Assembly: GCA_009778965.1 (NCBI GenBank)
Contig: WRFE01000010.1
Span: 1-35,102 of the forward strand
Reading direction: 5' to 3'
From: Candidatus Endomicrobium labiotermitis
GTDB taxonomy: Bacteria > Elusimicrobiota > Endomicrobiia > Endomicrobiales > Endomicrobiaceae
DNA length: 35,102 nucleotides
Positions 7,832-15,525 of the stretch are shown in pieces. The notes beneath the pieces are model-generated. The model worked only from the letters and a program-made list of their open reading frames with translations, was not told where the DNA came from and searched no databases. The position numbers and the translations under genes are program-made. How positions within the stretch are numbered: the stretch's first letter is position 1; each line of letters begins with the position of its first letter.

Positions 7832-8998
7832 ATGAAAAAATACATAGTAGCATTTATTATATTTTTCTTTCCGTTTGTTTGCGTTTTCGCGCAGGAAGGC
7901 GATATAAAAAAACAAACCAGCCAGCTTTCAGAGGTAAATAAAACAATCAAAGCCAAGCAAATTGAAAAAGACAAGCTTGCTCTTCAGGAAAAAGTTTTTC
8001 AAAGAGAGCTTAAAGCCCTTAACGATTCCATAGAGAAAAATGAAAAGCATCTTGATGAACTTTCAAAAGACATAAAAAACGCGCAAAATAATCTTGAAGC
8101 CGCGTCGATCCGGTATAACAGCGCTTTTTCAAAAAGCCTCGACTGGAATAAGATTATGCTTGATGAAATTTCTCTTTTTCATAAAAAGACGTTTTTGTTG
8201 CCGTACGAAAAAGATCCGCTGGTTTATAAGATAACGGAACATGCTTTAAATATGAAAAAGGAAAGTTTTGAGAAAGAAAAGAAAACCGCCGACGCTTCTT
8301 CCGTTGATATAAAAAAATGGGAAAAAGCAAAAAGTGAACTCTTAAATCTGAATGAGAAAGAAAAGAAACTCGTACAGGAAAGAAAAAAACTTATGGATGA
8401 AAAAAACGCTCTTCTTAAAAATACCGCAGGAAGACGCGCCGCCGCGGAAGCGGAAATTAAAGCTTTAAATGAAAGCGCGAAAGCCATGCAGGCTCTTATA
8501 AAAAAATTGACTCAGGCTCAGGCAGCTCAGGCGCAAAAAGAAAAATTGGAGCGTGAACAAAGAGAAAGAGAGCAGCAGCAAAAAACGGGAACGCGCAAGC
8601 CGGCTACGGATACCAAAAGAAGAATGTCTCTGCCATGGCCTGTTGACGGCAAAGTGATAACTAATTTCGGAAAAAACAAGCATGAAGAACTCGATACATA
8701 TGTTATAAGCAACGGTATCAAAATAAAGGCTGCTGATTTTTCTCAGGTTAAAAGTGTGGATTTAGGCACAGTTGTTTTTACCGGAAACTTCCGTTCTTAC
8801 GGAAAAGTTGTTATAATAGACCATAAGACGTATTTTAGCGTTTACGGTCAGCTGGATAAGATTTTAGTCAAAGATGAACAAAAAGTTTCAAAAGGTACGG
8901 TTTTAGCAACTTTAGGTTCGGGAAATGAAAGTGTTTTATATTTTGAAATAAGGCAGAATAACGTTCCCGATAATCCTATGCTGTGGATTACAAAATAA
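7832..8998 (+). CDS. envC: EnvC-like murein hydrolase activator (coiled coil + degenerate LytM)
   Basis: This 388-residue protein has a signal peptide (cleavage near VFA at 20), long coiled coils (about 22-110 and 165-250, rich in Lys, Glu and Gln) and a C-terminal M23/LytM fold from about 268 (LPWPVDGKVITNFG). The zinc ligands of active M23 peptidases are missing: NGIKIKA replaces the H-x-G-x-D motif and VLYFEIR replaces H-L-H-F-E. Loss of these residues with retained coiled coils is the hallmark of EnvC, which switches on cell-wall amidases during division under control of FtsEX. The upstream neighbour is FtsX-like, which supports this role. No strong ribosome-binding site is seen before ATG 7832. 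CtpA follows after about 30 bases. Confidence 0.87.
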   Translation: MKKYIVAFIIFFFPFVCVFAQEGDIKKQTSQLSEVNKTIKAKQIEKDKLALQEKVFQRELKALNDSIEKNEKHLDELSKDIKNAQNNLEAASIRYNSAFSKSLDWNKIMLDEISLFHKKTFLLPYEKDPLVYKITEHALNMKKESFEKEKKTADASSVDIKKWEKAKSELLNLNEKEKKLVQERKKLMDEKNALLKNTAGRRAAAEAEIKALNESAKAMQALIKKLTQAQAAQAQKEKLEREQREREQQQKTGTRKPATDTKRRMSLPWPVDGKVITNFGKNKHEELDTYVISNGIKIKAADFSQVKSVDLGTVVFTGNFRSYGKVVIIDHKTYFSVYGQLDKILVKDEQKVSKGTVLATLGSGNESVLYFEIRQNNVPDNPMLWITK

Positions 8999-9029
8999 GA
9001 CATAAATGTTAAACATAATGGAGAGAAAA

Positions 9030-10316
9030 ATGAAATTTATTTTAAAAAAGTTTTTGGCAGTGTCTGCGGCCTGTTTTTTATTTTCAGCTAATCTTTTTGC
9101 CTCATCAGACGAAACATACGATAAGCTCAGAATTATGATTGACGTAATGGAAATAATTGGCGCCAATTACGTTTATGAAACAAATCCCAGGGATTTAGTT
9201 ACCGGCGCGATAAACGGCGTGGTAAGAACGCTCGACCCTTTTTCACAGTTTATGGAAGAAAAAGCCTATAAAGATATGAAAAATGAAACAGAAGGCGCTT
9301 ACAGCGGAGTCGGTTTGCGAATAATGGTGAAAAATAGTTTCATTACTGTTGTTTCTCCTCTGCCTGACACTCCGGCTTACAGAGCAGGGATACTTCCCGA
9401 AGACAGAATTATTAAAATTGATTCAAAATCTGCGATAGGAATGTCCAGCGACGAAGCGGTAAATTTAATGCGAGGCAAAGCCGGCGCAAAAGTAAAACTT
9501 ACTATTTCAAGAGACAATGTCCTTGAAGATTTAGAGTTTACGCTTGTACGCGAGAAAATTAAAATTGAAACCATAAGAAGCGTTCTTTTAGACGGCGGTA
9601 TAGCTTATATAAGGCTTTCGGAATTTAATGCCCAAAGCGCGTCGGATTTAAATAAAGCGCTTACGGATTATTCAAAACAGGGAATGAAAGCTCTCGTTTT
9701 GGATTTAAGAAATAACCCCGGAGGTCTTTTGGATTCTGCCATAGATATTATCAGCTTGTTTATAAAAGAAAAAACTATTGCTCTTACCACCAGAGGCAGA
9801 CACGAGGAAATGAAAAAAGAATATTTTACCAAAGGCGGCGGTGAGTTTGCCGATATACCTTTCGTGATACTTGTCAACAGAGGTTCCGCCTCGGCTTCTG
9901 AAATTGTGGCAGGCGCCATGCAGGATTTTAAAAGAGCGCTGATAATAGGAAACAATACTTTCGGAAAGGGCAGCGTTCAGACTGTTATTCCGTTGTCTGA
10001 CGGTACTGCATTAAGGCTTACAATAGCCAAATATTATCTTCCATCCGGAAGACCTATTAACCGGTTTGACGATAAACTCGCAAAGAACGGAATTTTTCCG
10101 GATATAGAAATAAAAGTTCCTGTTGAAGACGAGGTTAAGCTCTACACGCAGTCAGAGATGATTTTTTCAAAAGATAAAAAACCGAAATCCGTCGTAGCCG
10201 ATGAGAATAAAATTTCGGATGCTGTTTTAAACAGAGCGATAGAAATAATAAACGAAGGCAAAGTTTTTGAGATGATAAAAGAGTTAAATGTAACAACAGA
10301 ACAAAAAGATAAATAA
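9030..10316 (+). CDS. ctpA: C-terminal processing protease, S41 family
   Basis: The 428-residue protein has a signal peptide (MKFILKKFLAV to about FAS), a PDZ domain (GVGLRIMVKNSFITVV through LMRGKAGAKVKLTI) and the S41 peptidase core. The catalytic serine lies in NRGSASASEI (about residue 286 from this start) and the catalytic lysine in TFGKGSVQT (about 313), with LRNNPGGLLDSA before them. It cleaves periplasmic proteins from their C-termini. I chose ATG 9030 because GGAGAG at 9020-9025 is well spaced for it, and because starts at 9006 or 9018 would only lengthen the positively charged end of the signal peptide. The neighbouring EnvC-like gene is a common partner: in other bacteria CtpA-type proteases turn over cell-wall hydrolases or their regulators. 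Confidence 0.95.
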   Translation: MKFILKKFLAVSAACFLFSANLFASSDETYDKLRIMIDVMEIIGANYVYETNPRDLVTGAINGVVRTLDPFSQFMEEKAYKDMKNETEGAYSGVGLRIMVKNSFITVVSPLPDTPAYRAGILPEDRIIKIDSKSAIGMSSDEAVNLMRGKAGAKVKLTISRDNVLEDLEFTLVREKIKIETIRSVLLDGGIAYIRLSEFNAQSASDLNKALTDYSKQGMKALVLDLRNNPGGLLDSAIDIISLFIKEKTIALTTRGRHEEMKKEYFTKGGGEFADIPFVILVNRGSASASEIVAGAMQDFKRALIIGNNTFGKGSVQTVIPLSDGTALRLTIAKYYLPSGRPINRFDDKLAKNGIFPDIEIKVPVEDEVKLYTQSEMIFSKDKKPKSVVADENKISDAVLNRAIEIINEGKVFEMIKELNVTTEQKDK

Positions 10317-10349
10317 TAAAATTATTAATTACCGTTATCGGAGTTTTTG

Positions 10350-10790
10350 GTGTCCAAAGAAAGCAGGCAGGAAAATCCGCTTATCAAGCTGTATATAATT
10401 ATCTTATTTTTTTGCGGAATAGGATTGTGGTTTGCAATGCAGTCGCAGCCGAAACAAAAAATGTCCGTTGATTTGGAGCTTGATAAAAGAGTTATAGATG
10501 TTTTGGTTGCCAACGGCGTTACACAGAGCGATATTTTAAGCCAGTATATAAGAGAACGGACTACATCGTCTGCGGAATGGAATGAATTTTATAAAAGAAT
10601 CCGGCTGCAGTCAGGTAAAAAATCGGATGCTTTTGAAATGTCATTCAGATCTATCGCGCGTTCCATGAAGCTTGGTTTAAGCAAAACCGAAAATCTTGAC
10701 GGTTCTGTTACATATAAATTTTATGCCCCTAACAGGAATTATTCAAATATAACCTTTGTTGAATCTCCCCAAAAAAGCGGTAAAAAATGA
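10350..10790 (+). CDS. Small single-pass membrane protein, unknown function
   Basis: This 146-residue protein has a short polar N-terminus, one membrane helix (LIKLYIIILFFCGIGLWFAM, about 11-30) and a soluble domain of about 115 residues outside the cytoplasm. The domain is helical, then strand-rich near the end (VTYKFYAPNRNYSNITFVE). I do not recognise a family. I prefer the GTG at 10350 over the TTG at 10347 because GGAG at 10340-10343 is six bases upstream. It lies 33 bases after ctpA and overlaps tsaD by ATGA, so it is probably cotranscribed with both. The position suggests an envelope role near the EnvC/CtpA genes, but this is inference only. Confidence 0.75.
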   Translation: MSKESRQENPLIKLYIIILFFCGIGLWFAMQSQPKQKMSVDLELDKRVIDVLVANGVTQSDILSQYIRERTTSSAEWNEFYKRIRLQSGKKSDAFEMSFRSIARSMKLGLSKTENLDGSVTYKFYAPNRNYSNITFVESPQKSGKK

Positions 10791-11812
10791 ATATTTTAGC
10801 CATAGAAACATCATGCGATGAAACTTCGGCATCTGTAGTTTCAAACGGAGTTAATATCAAATCTGTAGTGATATCATCGCAAATCGCCATTCATTCAAAG
10901 TTTTTCGGCGTTGTTCCAGAACTTGCCAGCCGCGCTCATATTGAAAATATAAACAGCGTAATTTTAAAAGCATTAACAGATGCGAACATAAATTTTGACA
11001 ATTTTTCTGACAAAATAGACGCCGTGGCTTTTACATACGGTCCTGGCCTGGCGGGCGCTTTGCTTGTAGGAACTGTTGCCGCTAAATCTTTGGCGTCGGT
11101 CTATTCCAAACCTTTAATCCCGGTAAATCACATAGAAGGGCATTTATATTCGGCTTTAATTGAAAACAAGTCTGTAAAACCGCCTTTTTTAAGCGTTATT
11201 ATTTCCGGCGGTCATACGGAGCTTATTATTGTGGAAGATTTCGGAAAATATAAGCTTTTGGGCGCCACAAGGGACGATGCCGCGGGAGAAGCTTTTGATA
11301 AAGCCGCGAAAATGCTGGGTCTTTCATATCCCGGCGGTCCGGTAATTGACAAAAGAGCCGAAAAAGGAAATCCGAAAAGCGTTCATTTTACAAGACCGTA
11401 TCTTAAAGGTTCATGGGACTTTTCTTTTTCCGGAATCAAAACGGCTCTTTTAAATTATTTAAAGAAAAATCCGGTTAAAAATGATAAACATTTGAATGAT
11501 ATATGCGCCTCTTTCAGGGAATCCGTAGCCGAAACTTTGTGTTTTAAGGCATTTGAAGCAGCGGAACAATTCGGGTTAAAACAAATAGTTTTGGGCGGAG
11601 GAGTTGCTGCAAATTCGCTTATAAGAAAAATGTTTATCAAAACGGGAAAAGATAAAAAAATAAAGGTATTCATTCCATCGTTGCTATATTGTACAGACAA
11701 TGCCGCTATGATAGGCTGCGCCGCGTATTTAAAACAGAAAAAACGCGGATTTGATTATTCGCCGCCGGAACTAAAACCTTCGCCGTCTCTGCCGCTTACA
11801 AACTGGCTGTAA
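10787..11812 (+). CDS. tsaD: tRNA N6-threonylcarbamoyladenosine transferase TsaD
   Basis: The 341-residue protein has the full set of TsaD (Gcp/YgjD/Kae1) signatures: NILAIETSCDETSASVV at the start, TYGPGLAGAL, the metal-binding H115 and H119 in VNHIEGHLYSA, SGGHTEL, DDAAGEAFDKAAKMLGL-YPGGP, VLGGGVAAN and D304 in YCTDNAAMIG. It transfers threonylcarbamoyl to A37 of ANN-decoding tRNAs together with TsaB and TsaE, which are not in this window. The start overlaps the upstream small gene by ATGA. It is the last gene before a repeat-containing gap. Confidence 0.97.
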   Translation: MNILAIETSCDETSASVVSNGVNIKSVVISSQIAIHSKFFGVVPELASRAHIENINSVILKALTDANINFDNFSDKIDAVAFTYGPGLAGALLVGTVAAKSLASVYSKPLIPVNHIEGHLYSALIENKSVKPPFLSVIISGGHTELIIVEDFGKYKLLGATRDDAAGEAFDKAAKMLGLSYPGGPVIDKRAEKGNPKSVHFTRPYLKGSWDFSFSGIKTALLNYLKKNPVKNDKHLNDICASFRESVAETLCFKAFEAAEQFGLKQIVLGGGVAANSLIRKMFIKTGKDKKIKVFIPSLLYCTDNAAMIGCAAYLKQKKRGFDYSPPELKPSPSLPLTNWL

Positions 11813-11849
11813 CGGCAATTACGAATTACAAATTACGAATTACGAAAGT
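11813..11849. repeat. Heptad tandem repeat (AATTACG type)
   Basis: Directly after the tsaD stop there are four to five head-to-tail copies of a 7-base unit, AATTACG/AATTACA. The same unit recurs before tolQ (20935-20956) and upstream of the CoA-disulfide reductase gene (32703-32730). The array is preceded by CGGCAA and followed by TTGCCG (11852-11857), a short inverted pair. Confidence 0.75.
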
Positions 11850-11856
11850 CGTTGCC

Positions 11857-11898
11857 GTCATTGCGGGGAAGAGTGAAACTCTGACGAAGCAATTCAGG
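11857..11898. repeat. GTCATTGC-type dispersed repeat, partial
   Basis: The stretch begins GTCATTGCGGGG and ends GACGAAGCAATTC, with an inner GAGTGAAACTC palindrome. This is the same kind of element as those at 12925, 24857, 26326 and 31306, which start TGTCAT or end ATGACA. It is shorter and lacks a clear right end. Confidence 0.55.
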
Positions 11899-11930
11899 TT
11901 ATTTTCTTTATCTTTCGCCTTTATAAAAAA

Positions 11931-12893
11931 ATGAAAAAAATCAAAATCGGAAAAATCGAACTTAAAAATAATTTAATGCTTGCTCCTATGGCAGGCATAA
12001 CCGATTTGCCTTTGAGAATACTTGCCAAAGAAAACGGAGCGGGACTTGTTTATAGCGAAATGGCTTCCGCGAAAGCGCTGGTTTACGGAGACGATAAAAC
12101 AAAAAAACTCTTAAAAATTGACAATGCCGAAAGACCTGTCGCAGCCCAGATTTTCGGAGGCGACACGCACAGTATGAGCGAAGCCGCGAAAATTGTTCAG
12201 GGATTAGGCGCGGATATTATAGATATAAATCTCGGCTGTCCTGTCCGTAAAATAGCCAAAGCCGGCGCGGGAGCAAAACTTCTTGCCGACGAAAAACTTA
12301 TATCAAAAATTCTTTTGGCTGTGGTAAAAAGCGTTGAAATTCCGGTTACGATAAAGATACGCACAGGGTTGGTTGAGGGTCAAAACGTTGCTCCCGAAAT
12401 AATTAAAATTGCCGCTGAAAACGGAGTAAAAATGGTCGCGGTTCACGCAAGACCCGCTTCAAGAGGGCATTCGGGGGAACCGGATTTGCAGGCTTTCACT
12501 GAGGCATGCTTAGGAGCAGAGATACCTGTTATTGCCAACGGCGGAATTATTGATGAAATAACCGCGGATCGTTTTATGAAAATTCCGAACTGCTCGGGCC
12601 TTATGATAGGCAGAGGAGCAATAGGTAACTACAGTTTATTTGACAGGTTAAACAGTTTTTTTGATAAAGGGGAAACTCTCCCCAAAGCGGGTAAAGCTGA
12701 AAAAATAGAATGGTTCAAAAAACACGCTGAAATGTCGGCAAAATATTATGGCGAGCCCAAAGGTCTTATAATGATGAGGAAAGTTTGCCATTATTATGTA
12801 AAAGATTTGCCTAATGCCTCAAGAATAAGAGATATGTTTAACAAAACACAAACCTTGTCTGAATTTAATAAAATTCTTGAATTTTGCAGTTAA
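11931..12893 (+). CDS. dusB: tRNA-dihydrouridine synthase (DusB-like)
   Basis: This 320-residue flavoprotein reduces specific uridines in tRNA to dihydrouridine. The signatures are MLAPMAGITDLPLR (FMN binding), the catalytic cysteine C103 in INLGCPVRKI, VTIKIRTG, AVHARPASRGHSG, IPVIANGGI and GLMIGRGAIGN. The length is typical of the DusB group. There is no Shine-Dalgarno sequence before ATG 11931; the bases just upstream are a TTTATAAAAAA tract, so translation may use an AT-rich leader or a very short one. Repeats separate it from tsaD, so it may have its own promoter. It converges with rpsT. Confidence 0.93.
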   Translation: MKKIKIGKIELKNNLMLAPMAGITDLPLRILAKENGAGLVYSEMASAKALVYGDDKTKKLLKIDNAERPVAAQIFGGDTHSMSEAAKIVQGLGADIIDINLGCPVRKIAKAGAGAKLLADEKLISKILLAVVKSVEIPVTIKIRTGLVEGQNVAPEIIKIAAENGVKMVAVHARPASRGHSGEPDLQAFTEACLGAEIPVIANGGIIDEITADRFMKIPNCSGLMIGRGAIGNYSLFDRLNSFFDKGETLPKAGKAEKIEWFKKHAEMSAKYYGEPKGLIMMRKVCHYYVKDLPNASRIRDMFNKTQTLSEFNKILEFCS

Positions 12894-12924
12894 TCGTTGC
12901 TTCATTTCTCAATCCAAATGGGTC

Positions 12925-12999
12925 TGTCATTCCGGACTTGATCCGGAATCCATTGTTCCATGCTATTCCTTTATGGATACCGTTTTTAACGGTATGACA
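12925..12999. repeat. TGTCAT...ATGACA palindromic repeat
   Basis: The element is bounded by TGTCAT (12925-12930) and ATGACA (12994-12999). It contains two hairpins: TTCCGGA/TCCGGAA at 12930-12948 and ATACCGT/ACGGTAT near the right end, plus GGAATCCAT opposite ATGGAT. It lies in the dusB-rpsT gap, with no gene inside. Confidence 0.75.
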
Positions 13000-13043
13000 A
13001 CTGGATCGTTTATACGCATAGCTAAAGTTTTTTGATTCAAAAT

Positions 13044-13079
13044 AAAAAAAGCCGTTCCGGAAATAACCGGAACGGCTTT
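13044..13079 (-). terminator. Rho-independent terminator of rpsT
   Basis: A 13-base perfect stem (AAAGCCGTTCCGG at 13048-13060 with CCGGAACGGCTTT at 13067-13079) encloses the loop AAATAA. Read on the minus strand it is followed by seven T (complement of 13044-13050). It lies 17 bases after the rpsT stop. It may also stop dusB transcription from the other side, where the T-rich tail is weaker. Confidence 0.93.
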
Positions 13080-13095
13080 GAATTTTTGTTGTTAT

Positions 13096-13377
13096 TTATT
13101 TAGACAATCCTGCCACTTTTTTCGAAAGTCTTGCTTTCTGGTTTGCCGCGGCTTTGTAATGTATAACATTTTTCTTTGCTGCTTTATCCCACTGCGAAAA
13201 AGCAATGGTTAATTGTTCCTGCGCAAGTTTGGTATCCTTGTTTTTTACGGCAGCTTCTACTTTTTTTACAGCCGTTCTGATTTTGCTTTTTGTAGCTGCG
13301 TTTCTTTCTGTTCTTTTTTCTGCTTTTCTTGCTTCTTTAAGAGCCGACGTATGTCTGCCTGTTTTAAGTTTTGCCAT
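13096..13377 (-). CDS. rpsT: 30S ribosomal protein S20
   Basis: The 93-residue, lysine- and alanine-rich helical protein begins MAKLKTGRHTSALKEARKAEK and has the S20 pattern (RNAATKSKIRTAVKKVEAAV, AFSQWDKAAKKNVIHYKAAANQKARLSKKV). S20 binds 16S rRNA in the small subunit. GGAGG (complement of 13386-13390) lies eight bases before the start. A near-consensus promoter and a strong terminator flank it, so it is a single-gene unit of high expression. Confidence 0.97.
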   Translation of the reverse strand: MAKLKTGRHTSALKEARKAEKRTERNAATKSKIRTAVKKVEAAVKNKDTKLAQEQLTIAFSQWDKAAKKNVIHYKAAANQKARLSKKVAGLSK

Positions 13378-13423
13378 TACTGATTCCTCCGAAATTTTAC
13401 TGCGTTTTTTAACAAGTCCGATG

Positions 13424-13453
13424 ATTATATATTATTATTGCGTTGCCTGTCAA
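13424..13453 (-). promoter_or_regulatory. Sigma-70-type promoter of rpsT
   Basis: On the minus strand, TTGACA (complement of 13448-13453) and TATAAT (complement of 13424-13429) are separated by 18 bases. Both hexamers match the consensus exactly. Transcription would start near 13417, giving a leader of about 40 bases. Confidence 0.9.
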
Positions 13454-13462
13454 ATCGGAAAG

Positions 13463-13549
13463 GCAGAAGATTAGAAGGTGAGAGGTTGAGAAGCTGAGCA
13501 AAAAAAGCCGTTGCCCAACTTCCCATCATCCCATCGTCTCAACTTCTGC
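13463..13549. repeat. Purine/pyrimidine-arm inverted repeat, copy 1
   Basis: The element starts GCAGAAG (13463-13469) and ends CTTCTGC (13543-13549). The left arm is purine-rich (GGTGAGAGGTTGAGAAGCTGAGC), the right arm pyrimidine-rich (CAACTTCCCATCATCCCATCG), and they are imperfectly complementary. Copies 2 and 3 are at 15420 and 17530, all in the same orientation and sharing the middle motif GAGCAAA...GTTGC. Confidence 0.8.
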
Positions 13550-13572
13550 TGTTTAATAAAATAGTCAAAATA

Positions 13573-13581
13573 TGTTATAAT
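13573..13581 (+). promoter_or_regulatory. Extended -10 promoter of the phosphofructokinase gene
   Basis: TGTTATAAT is a complete extended -10 element (TG-n-TATAAT). No good -35 is seen 17-18 bases upstream (TTTAAT at 13552 is weak), as is common for this promoter type. The predicted start near 13588 leaves a leader of about 32 bases with the strong ribosome-binding site AAGGGGG at 13604-13610. Confidence 0.75.
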
Positions 13582-13619
13582 ACCGCTGTTTTATTAATAA
13601 TCCAAGGGGGATTTATAAT

Positions 13620-15293
13620 ATGTGCGCGAAAGCAAATGTTTCAGAACTGCAGATTGAAAGATCAAAATTTATTCCGGTTTTGCCGGAAGTTTTAAAAAAT
13701 GGTCCTGCTTCCGTAAAAGCGAAAAACGGCAGGCCGACAAAGTCTATTTCCGACCAGGCGAAAGTAAAAGAAATATTTAAAAATACTTACGGATTGCCTG
13801 AAGTCAGTTTTGTGAAAGGCGCTAATGCTTCCATAGCAAAGAAAGCAGTTAAAGTCGCGGTTGTTCTTTCCGGCGGTCAGGCTCCGGGCGGACATAACGT
13901 TATAGCCGGATTATTTGACGGTTTGAAAAAAGCCAATCCTAAAAACGTATTAATAGGTTATTTGGGCGGACCTTCGGGGATACTTGAGAATAAATATAAA
14001 GTTATTTCAAAAGAAGTTTTGGCGGAATACAGAAATACCGGCGGTTTTGATTTTATACAGTCCGGCAGAACAAAAATAGAGTCAGCCGAACAGTTTTTGG
14101 CGACAAAAAATAATTGTATAGCCAATAAGCTTGACGCTTTGGTTGTTGTCGGTGGCGACGATTCCAATACAAATGCGGCTCTTATTGCCGAATACTTTAA
14201 AAAAGACAATGTAAAAATGTGCGTTGTCGGCGTGCCTAAGACCATTGACGGCGATTTGAAAAACGAGCATATTGAAACATCTTTTGGTTTTGATACCGCT
14301 ACAAAAATTTATTCGGAGCTGGTCGGAAATATATGCAGAGACGTAAATTCAGCGCAAAAATACTGGCATTTTGTCCGTCTTATGGGCAGAAGCGCGTCGC
14401 ATATAACTTTGGAAGTAGGCTTTAAAACGCAGCCTAATATAGTTTTAATCGGCGAAGAAGTACTGGCAAAGAAAATGACTCTTGCGCAGATTGTTGACGG
14501 CATAATCAAAACCGTAATAAAACGTTCCGAAAAAGGGAAAAATTTCGGTGTTGCTTTAGTGCCGGAAGGATTGATAGAATTTATTCCCGAAATGAAAGAA
14601 CTTATTTCGGCGCTTAACGACGTTTTGGCTGAAAATTCCGACGATTTATCCAAAATGAGTTCGATAGAAGAAAAGAAAGAATTCGTGTTTAAAAATCTTC
14701 CGTCAAATCTTTCGGTTTTAATGAAATCTCTTCCCGCGGGAATTGCTTCGCAGCTGATGCTTGACAGAGATCCTCACGGCAATGTTCAGGTTTCTTTGAT
14801 TGAAACCGAAAAACTTTTGATTGAAATGATACATAAGAAACTTACGGAACTTAAAAAAGCGGGAAAATTTAAAGGTAAATTTTCTGCGATAACGCACTTT
14901 TTCGGATACGAAGGACGCTGCGGCATTCCTTCAAATTTTGACGCTAATTACTGTTATGCTTTAGGTTATAATGCGGCGGTTTTAGCTCTTAATAATATGA
15001 CAGCCTATTTGTCATCTGTAAAAAATCTTACAAAACCTCCTAAACAATGGGTTTGCGGCGGAATACCATTAACAATGATGATGAATATTGAAAGAAGACA
15101 CGGCAAAGAAAAGCCCGTAATACAAAAAGCATTAGTTGATTTAAAAGGCAAGCCGTTTAAAGAGCTTGTGAAAAACAGGGATAAGTGGGCGGTTACTGAA
15201 AGTTATATGTTTCCCGGGCCTATACAATATTTTGGTCCTGCGGCAGTAACAGATATGACTACAAAAACCTTGAAGTACGAAAAAAGCAAATAA
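13620..15293 (+). CDS. pfp: Pyrophosphate-dependent 6-phosphofructokinase, long form
   Basis: The 557-residue protein is a long-form PFK. It has LSGGQAPGGHN (83-93), LGGPSG, VVGGDDSNTNAAL (176-188), VPKTIDGDL (205-213) and FVRLMGRSASHITLE. The second aspartate in GGDDS and the lysine in PKTIDGD are the residues that mark pyrophosphate rather than ATP use. It therefore converts fructose 6-phosphate and PPi to fructose 1,6-bisphosphate reversibly, saving ATP in glycolysis and allowing gluconeogenesis. The length of about 550 fits the spirochaete/plant-like clade. It is a single-gene unit with its own extended -10 promoter, AAGGGGG nine bases before ATG, and a terminator at 15331. Confidence 0.95.
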   Translation: MCAKANVSELQIERSKFIPVLPEVLKNGPASVKAKNGRPTKSISDQAKVKEIFKNTYGLPEVSFVKGANASIAKKAVKVAVVLSGGQAPGGHNVIAGLFDGLKKANPKNVLIGYLGGPSGILENKYKVISKEVLAEYRNTGGFDFIQSGRTKIESAEQFLATKNNCIANKLDALVVVGGDDSNTNAALIAEYFKKDNVKMCVVGVPKTIDGDLKNEHIETSFGFDTATKIYSELVGNICRDVNSAQKYWHFVRLMGRSASHITLEVGFKTQPNIVLIGEEVLAKKMTLAQIVDGIIKTVIKRSEKGKNFGVALVPEGLIEFIPEMKELISALNDVLAENSDDLSKMSSIEEKKEFVFKNLPSNLSVLMKSLPAGIASQLMLDRDPHGNVQVSLIETEKLLIEMIHKKLTELKKAGKFKGKFSAITHFFGYEGRCGIPSNFDANYCYALGYNAAVLALNNMTAYLSSVKNLTKPPKQWVCGGIPLTMMMNIERRHGKEKPVIQKALVDLKGKPFKELVKNRDKWAVTESYMFPGPIQYFGPAAVTDMTTKTLKYEKSK

Positions 15294-15330
15294 CAAAATA
15301 CAATTAACAAAGTACAAATAACAAAGAACA
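15294..15330. repeat. Heptad repeat (CAAATAA type)
   Basis: After the stop codon the sequence runs as 7-base units CAATTAA, CAAAGTA, CAAATAA, CAAAGAA. The array lies immediately before the terminator stem. Related arrays are at 24811-24840 and 26284-26308. Confidence 0.65.
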
Positions 15331-15365
15331 AAAAAACGGCTCTAAATAACTTAGAGCCGTTTTTT
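15331..15365 (+). terminator. Rho-independent terminator of pfp
   Basis: The stem ACGGCTCTAA (15336-15345) pairs with TTAGAGCCGT (15351-15360) around the loop ATAAC. A-run 15331-15336 and T-run 15360-15365 extend it, so it could work in both directions. Confidence 0.92.
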
Positions 15366-15419
15366 ATTTTTGTAGTTAAATACCTGGTTTTGTTTGCGAC
15401 AGGCATCAAAAAGAGGTTT

Positions 15420-15502
15420 AGAAGATGGGAAGATGAGAGGTTGAGCAGAAGAAAAGGCAGTGTCGTTGCTCAACTTCCCAACATCTAATCATCTCATCTT
15501 CT
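15420..15502. repeat. Purine/pyrimidine-arm inverted repeat, copy 2
   Basis: The element starts AGAAGATG (15420-15427) and ends CATCTTCT (15495-15502). Inner arms TTGAGCA (15441-15447) and TGCTCAA (15467-15473) are also complementary, so the whole unit could fold as one long imperfect hairpin. It ends 11 bases before the uvrB -10 element. Confidence 0.85.
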
Positions 15503-15510
15503 TTTTGTTT

Positions 15511-15519
15511 TGCTATAAT
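15511..15519 (+). promoter_or_regulatory. Extended -10 promoter of uvrB
   Basis: TGCTATAAT is a complete TG-n-TATAAT element. The last base of the hexamer is seven bases before the A of the uvrB start codon, the usual distance to a transcription start. Transcription would therefore begin at or within a base or two of the ATG. No -35 consensus is seen. Confidence 0.75.
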
Positions 15520-15525
15520 TACAGA

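Noticed and set aside
7832-8998. Active M23 endopeptidase
   Set aside because: The zinc-binding His and Asp residues are replaced, so an activator role fits better.
9006-9029. Earlier starts for ctpA
   Set aside because: GGAGAG is correctly placed only for ATG 9030, which gives a normal signal peptide.
11813-11898. CRISPR array from regularly spaced repeats
   Set aside because: Units are 7 bases and head-to-tail without spacers, and no cas genes are present.
13205-13474. Open frame opposite rpsT
   Set aside because: It is the complement of a lysine/alanine-rich ribosomal protein gene and runs through its promoter.
15460-15525. N-terminal extension of uvrB from an upstream in-frame start
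   Set aside because: The extra 22 residues cover the repeat and the -10 element, and the UvrB family begins at M-Q-K-F-K-L.
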